From Nocardia carnea (GTDB lineage Bacteria; Actinomycetota; Actinomycetes; Mycobacteriales; Mycobacteriaceae): a DNA stretch of 47,606 nucleotides. The notes under the pieces are model-generated. The model had not been told where the DNA came from. It searched no databases and worked only from the letters and a program-made list of their open reading frames with translations. The stretch covers positions 1 to 47,606 of the forward strand of contig NZ_JARWOV010000128.1 of NCBI RefSeq assembly GCF_029868855.1, given 5' to 3'. The position numbers and the translations under genes are program-made. How positions within the stretch are numbered: the stretch's first letter is position 1; every line of letters starts with the position of its first letter. This document shows positions 1-8,006 of the stretch, piece after piece.

Positions 1-625
1 CATGGGCCACGATATCGGGACGTAGTTCGTTCACGGCCGCAGCAACACCGAGCGACCACTTCGTCCGGTCGATCGGACCGAAATGGGTATCGGTGACGAC
101 GACGACTCGGGTGCCGTCCAGCCCCGGGCCGAGTCGCGGCAGGATGACGTCCACATGCTTTATCCGAGGAACTCGCATCGCCTCCCGATTACCCCAGACC
201 AGGAGAGCTGCGGTGACGAAAACGACCGCTGCGGCCACCGACCGTGAGCGAACCGGGTCTTCTACGCCCACGAAGGCAAGTGCGAACCGCGCGATGGTGC
301 CGATCACCGACCACGCGAAGAGCACCCACACGATTCCCAGGATGGAGTCGCCGATCGTACCTGCCCAGTCGAGATGGCGGCGGCCGTGGCTCAATACCAG
401 CGTCACGGGTAGAACTACGAGAGTTGTTGCGAAGGCCGCTGTTCCCAGTACGACCACGGGTGCCGGCCACTGAGTCCCGGACATCACCAGCGTCCACCAT
501 GGGACAGCGAAGAGGACCAGCAGCACGGCGACGATCGTCGTGGTGACCGCAAGTGCCCGAAGGGGCCCTGATGAGGTACGCGAATCCGATCGGATCGCCG
601 TATCCGGCGACGGAGTGCTCACCAC
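1..625 (-). CDS. Membrane-anchored metallophosphoesterase (3' part missing)
   Basis: The leftward frame runs off the left edge of the window. About the first 160 residues hold hydrophobic membrane segments (for example a run ending LLVLFAVPWW, then one with VVLGTAAFATTLVVLPVTLVL, and another around GIVWVLFAWSVIG). The chain then enters the start of a calcineurin-like phosphoesterase domain with the motif VVVTDTHFG, whose D-x-H supplies the first metal ligands of this family. The layout matches YkuE-type membrane-bound phosphoesterases that act outside the membrane. The GNHD motif and the rest of the active site would lie beyond the window. The start is uncertain: two adjacent GTG codons (625 and 622) follow a weak GAGG. 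Confidence 0.75.
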   Translation of the reverse strand, partial: MVSTPSPDTAIRSDSRTSSGPLRALAVTTTIVAVLLVLFAVPWWTLVMSGTQWPAPVVVLGTAAFATTLVVLPVTLVLSHGRRHLDWAGTIGDSILGIVWVLFAWSVIGTIARFALAFVGVEDPVRSRSVAAAVVFVTAALLVWGNREAMRVPRIKHVDVILPRLGPGLDGTRVVVVTDTHFGPIDRTKWSLGVAAAVNELRPDIVAH

Positions 626-663
626 CTCGATACTAATTCAGTTCTCGAGGGGCTCCGCCGAAG

Positions 664-1131
664 TCAGCGAAGTCGCTCGGCAAGCCGGGCCAGCAATGGC
701 CGCTGGCCGGTGGTCAGCTTGTCGTGCGCGGTTGTCAGATCGAACCATTCGACCCGATCGACCTCGGGGAAAGCGCGGTACTCGCCCGACCGCGGCGGCC
801 ATTCCATCTCGAATACCCCCGGCACCACCCGTGCCGGATCGAGCTCGCCCTCGACCGCCCACACCGTGACCTGCTTCTTGCTCCGTCCGCTGCCGTACCG
901 CACTTCACCCAACGCAATCCACTCCCCGTCGGGCACCGGCATACCCAACTCCTCGTCGAATTCGCGGGCCGCGGCGGCGCGGTCCTCTTCGGTCGCCGGC
1001 TCGTACTCACCCTTGGGGATCGACCACGCCCCCGAATCCTTACGCGCCCACAGCGGCCCGCCCATATGCCCCAGCAGCACTTGCACCTCCGGATCACGAC
1101 GAAACAGCAGAACTCCAGCGCTGTACTTCAT
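664..1131 (-). CDS. Nudix hydrolase
   Basis: This 155-residue protein starts MKYSAGVLLF and contains a Nudix box around residues 48-71: a GEYEP start, then the core REFDEELG, which carries the Mg-binding glutamates. Nudix enzymes hydrolyse nucleoside diphosphates linked to another group. The size and the PKGEYEPATEEDRAAAAREF-type stretch resemble bacterial ADP-ribose/8-oxo-type or diadenosine polyphosphate hydrolases, but the substrate cannot be read from sequence. The ATG at 1131 is preferred because the conserved strand begins there; an upstream extension is not protein-like. It follows the phosphoesterase gene in the same direction with a gap of about 40 bases. Confidence 0.85.
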   Translation of the reverse strand: MKYSAGVLLFRRDPEVQVLLGHMGGPLWARKDSGAWSIPKGEYEPATEEDRAAAAREFDEELGMPVPDGEWIALGEVRYGSGRSKKQVTVWAVEGELDPARVVPGVFEMEWPPRSGEYRAFPEVDRVEWFDLTTAHDKLTTGQRPLLARLAERLR

Positions 1132-1237
1132 GGCGTGCAGTCTGCCCGAATGCCTCTCAGCAACCTGAACCGCCGAGAACGAGCCGAGTACGTGACACCC
1201 GGGGTGAACCGTCACGGCTACGGGACCGGCTTCGGTT

Positions 1238-1347
1238 TCAGACCAGCGCCGGTCCGAGTGGCGGAGTTCGAGCGTAGTACGCAGCTTCGTACTCGGACGG
1301 GCTCAGATATTCCAGCCGGAAGGCAGGCGAACCGCCGGCGCAGGTTG
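1238..1347 (-). pseudogene. IS3-family transposase OrfB, C-terminal relic
   Basis: Read leftward, 1238-1314 gives LEYLSPSEYEAAYYA followed by a short tail and a stop. This is the typical end of IS3-family integrase-type transposases, where Y-L-S-P-x-E-Y-E follows an R-R-R-H-S motif. Just upstream an NLRRRF stretch appears in a different frame (1331-1345), so a frameshift separates the two pieces. The DDE catalytic core is absent. It is a decayed fragment; a matching OrfA start lies at 4567-4677 on the same strand. Confidence 0.5.
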
Positions 1348-1436
1348 GCATGCAACGGCGCATCCGTCACGCCGCACGCGCAGGTAAGCGAGGGACCCTC
1401 TCGCTCACGGATGGTGCGACTGGGACAACAACGCAG

Positions 1437-1610
1437 ATGACGGAGCAGGAAGTGGTCCCCGATGACGGGGCCTGGCAGCGCATAGCCGACAGGCTGGACG
1501 AGATCAGTGCAATCGCCGTCAGCGCGCTGGAGATCGGGAAGCCGTACAAGGACAGCTGCCCGGCGCGTCAGGACGACCGAAGGCCGCGGCGGGTGTGGCG
1601 CGATATGTGA
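1437..1610 (+). CDS. Small hypothetical protein
   Basis: A 57-residue frame beginning MTEQEVVPDDGAWQRIADRL. The first 35 residues look like an amphipathic, protein-like helix; the tail is rich in Arg and Asp and looks like read-through. There is no clear ribosome site and no family is recognised. It may be a relic next to the transposase fragment. Confidence 0.25.
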   Translation: MTEQEVVPDDGAWQRIADRLDEISAIAVSALEIGKPYKDSCPARQDDRRPRRVWRDM

Positions 1611-1785
1611 TGGCTGTCGAGGTCAGATCCCATTCGGGCGGGCCGATGGAAGTTCGCTCCAGTTCGAGGAACGCTGTCGTGCCGTCGTCGGTGGTGGCGA
1701 CGTTGCCTGTGACTGATCACCGTATCCGTCAGGTGACCACGGCAGCTATGACCGAGAACGCACGTATGCGTGCGTGTGCGGAAGT

Positions 1786-2199
1786 TCAGGCGACGCTTTC
1801 ACGTTTAGCAAGGAATTGGTCGAGCAGGTCGAACAGCACTTCGAGGATGCGGATTTCCTCTTCGGGGGTGACGTCTGTGTCAGCGTCGCACTCGGGCAGC
1901 GCGATCTGTGTGATCAAGGCCGACCACGCGAGACTGCTCCTGCGATGAAAGTGGTGGGTGAGCAGCCACTCGCGAAAGCCGTCCAGCCCTCGACCTCCAG
2001 ACCGGCGGGCGGCGTAGTCGTAACCGGCCAGGAAACACGTCGCACCACGAACGGTAGTGAAACCGATGAACATGCCTGGGCGCGTCGCAAACTGCCGTAG
2101 GTACTCACGTTCGGTCGGATTGTCCGGGTACGACGGCATCCACCCCTTGCTGCGCCCCCACTCGGCAAAGTGCGCATCGAGGCCTGCTGATCTTTCCAC
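1786..2199 (-). CDS. Hypothetical protein, possible immunity protein
   Basis: A 137-residue protein with GTG start. The body reads like a compact cytosolic helical protein: RPGMFIGFTTVRG, then GYDYAARRSGGRGLDGFREWL, and an acidic C-terminus (ECDADTDVTPEEEIRILE). The pattern of a MFIG turn, a GYD-x-A helix and a GF-x-EWL motif resembles small proteins encoded beside secreted toxins in actinobacteria (inference from general familiarity, no named family). It is divergent from the nuclease toxin gene that starts about 400 bases away, which fits an immunity or toxin-associated role, but this is not shown by sequence alone. Confidence 0.55.
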   Translation of the reverse strand: MERSAGLDAHFAEWGRSKGWMPSYPDNPTEREYLRQFATRPGMFIGFTTVRGATCFLAGYDYAARRSGGRGLDGFREWLLTHHFHRRSSLAWSALITQIALPECDADTDVTPEEEIRILEVLFDLLDQFLAKRESVA

Positions 2200-2610
2200 C
2201 TCGCTACTTCACCATTTCCGCGGTGATCGTGCATAGACGCCTGAGGCAATGAACGATGAAATATCCCGGATCACCCCCGACGCGGCGATACTTGCGCCGG
2301 GCCGGGGCTTTCGGGGACCGATTCATGGCGCTGCCCCTGCTGATACCCCCCTCGACGCCTGATTCCGACGTCCAGCATCTAGAACCGGCCACCTCTTCGT
2401 TTCCGTCGCCGACCCCACGACCGCTGGCTGAACACAGGATTTCGCCGACCTTCAGGGCTCAGTCCAGGGCTATCGGGTTCCGGAATTGGCAACCGTCCCA
2501 GCCGATCTGAGCGCGGTTGTTCCAGGATTGGGTATTGACCGGCAATGTCCGGCTCTGTTTGTCTGTTTCCGGTTCGTCTCAGGGTAGGCGGGCAGGGCAT
2601 GGGGGTCGAA
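2200..2610. other. Divergent intergenic region before the toxin gene
   Basis: About 410 bases between the divergent immunity-like gene and the toxin gene. It must carry both promoters. I see no clear gene, repeat or -35/-10 pair. Confidence 0.4.
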
Positions 2611-3936
2611 ATGTTCCTTCCGGTACTACGTTTCACGCGCGTCATGGTCGCTGTTGTGGTGATGCTGGCCGGTATTGCTGCGGTGCTGGTAGTTCCGGCG
2701 CCGTTGGCGATGTCGCAGCCTCCGCCTCCACCGCCGGCGGTGGATTGCCGGGCGTTGAGTGGGCAGATCCAGGCGCACACGAACACGATCGCCACGCACA
2801 ACGCGAGTCCGCCGAACCCGCGCAATGTGCCTGCGGTGCAGGCCTACAACACCCGAGCTCAGCAGCTCAACGCCGAAAAAGACCGGTTGAACGGGCTGGC
2901 GCAGCAGTGCCGGGACCAGGGCTTCGACGTCCCGGATGTCGGTGAACAGCCCGCCCCGCGGCCGCAGAATCCCGCGCCCGCGCCACCGGCGCCCGCACCC
3001 GCGCCGCCGCCGGCCCCCGCTCCAGCTCCGTCACCGGCGCCACCGGTAGCCGCAGTCCCCGCGCCGCCGACTCCCGCGCCCGGCGGGGGCGCGCCGGGTT
3101 TGAGGGCTTCCCCGGCGGCGCCGGCCGCACCGGTGGTCGGTCAGCCGTTGCCTCTTCCGGTCCGGCCCAGCACCGTGGTGTCGAATCCGCGTATCACCCC
3201 GGGTAGTGCCTACAGTCCAGCCCCCGCGGGCTTGGGCGCTCCGGCACCGTTGCCGGGCAGTGTGGCCACCAACCCGCGATTCACTCCGGCTCCTGCGCAG
3301 CCGTTGCAGGCGCCAGGGTTGAATACCCCGGCGGGGCAGCCCGGGATGACACCGACCCAGCAGGAGTTCTACGCCACCGCCTCACCGTTGCTGGACGCGC
3401 TGAAAGCTGTCCCGTTGCCGTCGAACGCCGGTGGTGGGCAGGTGTATCGGCTGCCCGACCTCGACGGCAGCGGCCGATACAGCAACAGCGGACCGGCGCT
3501 GTATGTCGGCACGGGTAGCACCCGCGCTTTGGCCGGGCCACTGGACCCGCTCGGTCGGCCCACCGGCTCGTTCGGCTATCTCGATGCGGCCGGCGCCGCG
3601 AGCCCCAACACAGGGATCCCGACCATCAATGTCCCCGGCGCCGCCGGCGCTTACCAGCGTGGGCACCTGTGGCCCAACCGATACGGCGGGCCGGGCAACG
3701 TTTTACAGTTCCTTGCCCCGGAACTCGGTGCGACCAATGTCGGTGCGATGCGTGTCTATGAGAACCACCTGGGCCGCATAGCCACCGGTGCGGTGCCCGG
3801 GATTCCCGCCCAGAACATCTCCTACCTCAAGCTGCCGATCTACATCGACGACAAAGTAGTGCCCGACTATTACCTGCTGATCGCCTGGGGCGATGCAGGA
3901 TGGAACCTGCCACCGACCTACGTGCAGAACTTTTAG
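2611..3936 (+). CDS. Secreted proline-rich DNA/RNA endonuclease-like toxin
   Basis: A protein of about 441 residues. It begins with a classic signal peptide (FTRVMVAVVVMLAGIAAVLVV, ending near AMSQP). A helical segment of about 80 residues follows, then a long Pro/Ala-rich linker and a C-terminal globular domain of about 170 residues. That domain carries Q-RGHLWPNRYGGPGN around residue 350, matching the R-G-H-L...G-G core of His-metal non-specific endonucleases (Endonuclea_NS_2 type) used as polymorphic toxin tips. The family histidine is present. It is followed after 16 bases by an SMI1/KNR4 immunity gene, which supports a toxin role. GGGGG precedes ATG 2611; ATG 2599 is an alternative start. 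Confidence 0.75.
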   Translation: MFLPVLRFTRVMVAVVVMLAGIAAVLVVPAPLAMSQPPPPPPAVDCRALSGQIQAHTNTIATHNASPPNPRNVPAVQAYNTRAQQLNAEKDRLNGLAQQCRDQGFDVPDVGEQPAPRPQNPAPAPPAPAPAPPPAPAPAPSPAPPVAAVPAPPTPAPGGGAPGLRASPAAPAAPVVGQPLPLPVRPSTVVSNPRITPGSAYSPAPAGLGAPAPLPGSVATNPRFTPAPAQPLQAPGLNTPAGQPGMTPTQQEFYATASPLLDALKAVPLPSNAGGGQVYRLPDLDGSGRYSNSGPALYVGTGSTRALAGPLDPLGRPTGSFGYLDAAGAASPNTGIPTINVPGAAGAYQRGHLWPNRYGGPGNVLQFLAPELGATNVGAMRVYENHLGRIATGAVPGIPAQNISYLKLPIYIDDKVVPDYYLLIAWGDAGWNLPPTYVQNF

Positions 3937-3952
3937 ACCGGGAAGGGCACCG

Positions 3953-4558
3953 ATGACCGCGCTCGACGACCTGAGGACCCTGCTACCCCCGCCACCGGGC
4001 TACGGCCGCGACTTCGACTGGACCGGGGTCGAAGCCCGGCTCGGCGTCTCCGCACTACCGAACGACTTCAAACAACTGTTCGCCACCTACGGCGACGTGC
4101 GGTTCTGCAACGCGCTGCGGCTGTTCCGACCCAGCCGGGAAGCCTACCTCGACCTGGCCGAGGTCACCCTCGCCGCCCGTGAACCCCTGGCCAGCGACGA
4201 GTTCGGAGACTTGCCCACCACGGTCCCCGATGGGGTATCGGTCGATCCCGCCACCCTTATCCAATGGGGCGGATCATTCGGCGGCGACTACTGCCTCTGG
4301 GATGCCCACGATCCCGACCCTCAACGGTGGAGCCTGGTCTTCACCGACATCGACAAAATCACCTGGGGCTTTCACCCCGGCCCGGTCACCGGCTACCTCC
4401 TCGACTGGCTCCACGGCCGAAGCGCACCCATACCGCTGTGGCACCTCGACAACATCCTGTCCCCAGGCACAGCACCATTCTGCGAATTCAACGACCCCGA
4501 CGACCCTTCCGGCGCCACCATCGCCGAACGCGTCGACGCCACGCAACAGACCTTATGA
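3953..4558 (+). CDS. SMI1/KNR4 (SUKH) family immunity protein
   Basis: A 201-residue cytosolic protein starting MTALDDLRTLLPPP behind GGAAGGGC. SUKH hallmarks are visible: an early LPNDFKQLFATYGD motif, a central WGGSFGGDYCLWD block, and the closing VTGYLLDWLHG helix. SUKH proteins neutralise many contact-dependent and secreted nuclease toxins by direct binding. Placement directly after the nuclease gene, 16 bases downstream on the same strand, indicates that the two form a toxin-immunity pair. Confidence 0.8.
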   Translation: MTALDDLRTLLPPPPGYGRDFDWTGVEARLGVSALPNDFKQLFATYGDVRFCNALRLFRPSREAYLDLAEVTLAAREPLASDEFGDLPTTVPDGVSVDPATLIQWGGSFGGDYCLWDAHDPDPQRWSLVFTDIDKITWGFHPGPVTGYLLDWLHGRSAPIPLWHLDNILSPGTAPFCEFNDPDDPSGATIAERVDATQQTL

Positions 4559-5027
4559 CTGTCCCATCAACAGTTCGACTTGGTTGTAGTCGACGCCGAT
4601 ACCGAGACCGAGGGTGAGTTCGGCGTGACCAGGTCCAGGGCCTTACGGCGAAACTCTTCGGGATAACGCCTTGGCACGAACAAGTCTCCTTCGATGACTT
4701 CGTGACAAGGGTCAAGCAAACCAACTCCGGAAAACCGGGGGAACATCGAGCCCGCCGAGGAAGCGGGGATCCTCGATTCCCACACGGGTGTGTCCGGCAG
4801 CTAATTCAAGCGCTGACCAGGCAGCGCGGCTCGCCGATAACACAAACCCGACTCCACGGCGCAATAACCCGTGGCAGAAAGAGACCGGCATATAGACGTA
4901 GAATTGCCGAGGGAGTTTCTCGTCCAACCGGCGGTTTATTCGGCGGCGCGGCAAGTACTCGTACGCTCGGTTTCGGTGGGCGGCCGCCCTTGTTCCTATC
5001 TACCGATCAGTTCGGGAGGTTCGGGTC
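4559..5027. other. Intergenic stretch with transposase relic
   Basis: It contains the IS3 OrfA start fragment (4567-4677, minus) and then about 350 bases without a believable gene, ending in the ribosome site (GGAGG) of the methyltransferase-like gene. Confidence 0.5.
4567..4677 (-). pseudogene. IS3-family transposase OrfA, N-terminal relic
   Basis: Leftward from GTG 4677 the frame reads PRRYPEEFRRKALDLV, the standard start of IS3/IS911-type OrfA (helix-turn-helix protein). It then turns into unrelated sequence and stops after 36 codons. An AAGGAG ribosome site survives nine bases upstream of the GTG. Only the first 16 residues or so of the transposase remain. Confidence 0.65.
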
Positions 5028-5636
5028 ATGCGAACCGATGGAGACACCTGGGATATCGTGACCGGTGTCGGACTCACTGCGCTAGGAGTGGCGACCTTCC
5101 GAGCGCTGGAATCCGCCGCACCGAGTCCACTCATCCAGGACGCTTACGCGGAGCTGTTCGTTCGCGCCGCCGGTGAACCAAAATTCATGGACATTCTGGC
5201 GGATCCGCCAACTCTGGCCGGCGCTCCACTCGTACCCGGATTCATGGGGATACGGACCAAATTCTTCGACGAATTCTTCCTGTCGGCCGGCGCGAACGGA
5301 ATCACACAGGCGGTGATACTGGCCGCCGGGTTGGACACACGGGCGTACCGGCTCGACTGGCCCCCGGGAACAATTGTCTACGAGATCGATCAACCCGATG
5401 TGCTCGAGTTCAAGAACCGGGTACTGGCCGAACACTCGGCCACACCGCGCACCGAACACCGCACAGTGGCCGTGGACCTGCGTTCGGACTGGCCGGCCGC
5501 GCTGGCAGCGGCCGGAGCGGATCCGGCCGCACCCACGGCGTGGTCGGCCGAAGGCCTGCTGCCGTACCTGCCCGAAGAACTGGAACAGCACTGGCAACGA
5601 CCGCGGTACCTGTCTGCGGTACGGGACCCTCACTGA
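5028..5636 (+). pseudogene. S-adenosylmethionine-dependent methyltransferase (TIGR00027 type), truncated
   Basis: The frame begins MRTDGDTWDIVTGVGLTALG behind GGAGG with good spacing. The conserved blocks of the actinobacterial leucine-carboxyl-methyltransferase-like family are present in order: R-TKFFDEFF, then VILAAGLDTRAYRL (SAM site), then YEIDQPDVLEFK, then TAWSAEGLLPYLP. After that, normally followed by about 90-100 more residues, the chain loses similarity and stops at 202 residues (family about 290-310). The C-terminal third therefore appears lost by a frameshift or deletion. It may be inactive; the SAM-binding half is intact. Confidence 0.65.
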
Positions 5637-5884
5637 CATCCATCGTGGGTGACCTGGACTCGATCCAGAACTGGGCGGCCTGCTGACCGGGGGCAGCCAG
5701 TTGCTGCCGTTCGGCTTCGAGCCGGGTACCTCTGGTCATCGCAATTCGAGCTGCGCCGAGTGGTCCCGAACCGGCTTACCGACAGAAAATAGGTATTCGC
5801 GGGGTTGTTCGGCCGACGTGGTGACGTCGTAGGTCGGTCGACGATGAACCCCGATCATGGCCGGCACGACCACACGGGGTCTCG

Positions 5885-6289
5885 ATGAGCGAACCGAAAC
5901 AGGAGACGGTAGACCGCATGAGCGGCGACAGACCGGACTGCACGGAAACTCTGCTGATTCTCCGGCGATGTCGCGGATGCGGGAAGGTATACGCACCGCC
6001 CGTCGACCGCTGTGTCTCGTGCCTGTCCCGCCGTTTCGGCGGTGTGGCGGTTTCCGGGGCAGGATCGATCGTGTGCTGGCGGGAGCTGGCCTGTCCAATT
6101 CGGGCGCAGGCCCAACCGGTGGCGCAGACCGTCGCGATCGTCGAACTCGACGAGGGACCGTGGGTATACGCGACAATCGAAGGGGATCTTCCGCCTGCCG
6201 TGTCTCATCGGCCGCGGGTACGGTTCGAGAAGCCCGCCCGCGGGGACAGGTTCCCGGTTTTCGTCGTCGGCACCGGCCGGACTCACTGA
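5885..6289 (+). CDS. Zn-ribbon / OB-fold protein (DUF35 type)
   Basis: A 134-residue protein with an N-terminal rubredoxin-like zinc ribbon (CRGCGKVYAPPVDRCVSC, two C-x2-C pairs) followed by an OB-fold-like domain (SGAGSIVCWRE...VAIVELDEGPWVYATIEGD...VRFEKP). Members of this family usually form a complex with a thiolase or ketoacyl-CoA synthase-like partner and help bind acyl-CoA. No such partner is adjacent, so the gene looks orphaned here. The ATG at 5885 has a GGGG upstream; ATG 5918 is also possible. Confidence 0.75.
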   Translation: MSEPKQETVDRMSGDRPDCTETLLILRRCRGCGKVYAPPVDRCVSCLSRRFGGVAVSGAGSIVCWRELACPIRAQAQPVAQTVAIVELDEGPWVYATIEGDLPPAVSHRPRVRFEKPARGDRFPVFVVGTGRTH

Positions 6290-7162
6290 CCGTGGCAGAT
6301 ACGACGCCGTGCACCCAACCTGCACGGCATACGACCCTATTCGTCACAGAGACTGTGGTGATCGCGGGCACCGCAACCATCGGGTGAGCGTCGCGACTGG
6401 GTGCCGCTCACTCCGATCATCGACACCGACACCGACCCGCAAGAATCGTATGTCGCCGGGCTCTGTGGGCGGTCTTTCGTCTGGGACGCCGACGGACTGA
6501 ACATCTTCGCCACCGGCACGCGAGTGAAAACGCGCTGGATCAGTGGCGAGGATTCGTCGCAGATTGTGGGGCAGGTATTACAGCGCTTACCTGTCGGCGT
6601 CGGTCGAGCCGGCGGTGTCGATAATTTCCTCGATAGCAGTCGGATCGTCTGGCGAGATGGCTTGGCGGTGACCGGCGACGCTCCATCGGAACAGGAGCGG
6701 GGTCGGAGTTTCCCCAGACTCGTTCGACGACGTCTAGAACGGAACCGCACGGGACTGTGCCCGTCGCCGGCGCGGATTCTGGCCACTCCGGTCGCGAGGA
6801 CGTCGGCGAATTCGGGACTTATGAGCCGCGCCGGATGAGCGGTGTCATGGACAGTGTGCGACGGCTCGTCCGGCAGCGACCGGATTTGGCAGTTGACTGA
6901 ACTATATGCCACATCGTTGCAGGTCAAGCGATTTTTGACGCCTTTCCGCGCCGGGCGTGGGGAAAAGGTCGAGCGGGGTCCCTCGAGACTTTCCGTACCG
7001 GAAGCCGGTCGGCTGGAGAGGCCCTCGCACGCACTACGGGGCACTTCTGACGGGATCGATATCGGTTATTTCCGAGCTATTGCTATGGCCGTCACGCCGG
7101 AGGAGTGTGGGGGCATCGGTGGTGCCACCGGGGTGCTGCCCTGAGCACAGCGGGAGTGAATC
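6290..7162. other. Long stretch without convincing genes
   Basis: About 870 bases. A plus-strand frame from GTG 6401 to 6838 (PLTPIIDTDTDPQESYVAGLC...) has fair codon use over its first 80 codons but no ribosome site and no family; the opposite strand has an open frame rich in Arg and Ser that does not look like protein. It may be decayed coding DNA. Confidence 0.35.
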
Positions 7163-7789
7163 GTGTACGCACGTTCTACGACAATTCAAGCGAAGCCCTC
7201 CGCGATAGACGCCGGGATCACGCATATGCGCGACCAGGTCATGCCGGCCCTGGAGGCCATGCCTGGCTGTATCGGGATGTCGTTGCTGGTCGACCGGGCG
7301 TCAGGTCGCTGCATCGCGACGACATCGTGGGAGTCCGAGGAGGCGATGCGCGGGAGCGCCGATCAGGTACATTCGCTCCGTGACCGCGCCGTCCGGTTGT
7401 TCGGTGCCGATTCGGCGCAGGTCGAGCAGTGGGAGATCGGGGCCATGCACCGCGACCATCGCATACGCGAGGGCGCGTGCGCCCAGATCACTTGGGCCCA
7501 GGCCGACGATCTGGGCCGGTTCGACGCAGCGGTCGAGACCTACAAGTCCATGGTGGCGTCGCAACTGGAACAGATGCCGGGATTCTGCAGCACAAGCCTG
7601 CTGATCGACCGGGCAACCGGACGCGGCGTCGCATGCGAGACGTTCGACAGCTCCGCCGCAATCGAACGCAACCGCGAACAACTCGAGATCCTGCGCCGCG
7701 AAGGCACCCGCCAAGCCGGTGTCAACGTGCTCGAAGTCGGCGATTTCGAGATCGCGCTCGCCCATCTGCGCGTCCCCGAGCTGGTCTGA
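7163..7789 (+). CDS. Tandem dimeric alpha/beta-barrel (ABM-like) protein
   Basis: A 208-residue protein made of two repeats of a ferredoxin-like alpha/beta-barrel unit, each with the same core: MPALEAMPGCIGMSLLVDRASGRCIATTSWES (about 30-60) and SQLEQMPGFCSTSLLIDRATGRGVACETFDS (about 130-160). Such units occur in antibiotic-biosynthesis-monooxygenase-like and stress-responsive barrel proteins. No catalytic residue can be assigned, so a heme, quinone or small-ligand role stays open. The GTG start follows GGGAG with 7-base spacing. It stands alone, with no operon partner. Confidence 0.7.
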   Translation: MYARSTTIQAKPSAIDAGITHMRDQVMPALEAMPGCIGMSLLVDRASGRCIATTSWESEEAMRGSADQVHSLRDRAVRLFGADSAQVEQWEIGAMHRDHRIREGACAQITWAQADDLGRFDAAVETYKSMVASQLEQMPGFCSTSLLIDRATGRGVACETFDSSAAIERNREQLEILRREGTRQAGVNVLEVGDFEIALAHLRVPELV

Positions 7790-8006
7790 GGGCAGATACG
7801 CCGCGACCAACGGCTTGTTCAGAGAATAAGGGTATCGGCCGCTTCCCGGCACCGCTCCGCGGCAGCCGTCGATCGGGCTGAGGGCTCACGGTTTCAGCAC
7901 CCAACCTTCAGGCGGTGATGACAGCAGGGTCGCTGCAAGGTGCTGCGGAGTGCCGTGCGGTTCAGACCGCGCGGGTAAACAGCAGGCAGCGTGAGCCCCG
8001 AACGGA

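Larger units (their letters stand above)
1132..1785. other. Intergenic stretch with IS3 debris
   Basis: No convincing complete gene lies here. It holds a transposase fragment (1238-1347, minus strand) and one weak 57-codon frame (1437-1610, plus). I see no ribosome site or family match for anything else. Confidence 0.5.

Noticed and set aside
6337..7044. 235-codon minus-strand open frame
   Set aside because: Rich in Arg, Ser and Thr, no ribosome site, no motif; codon use does not look like this genome's genes.
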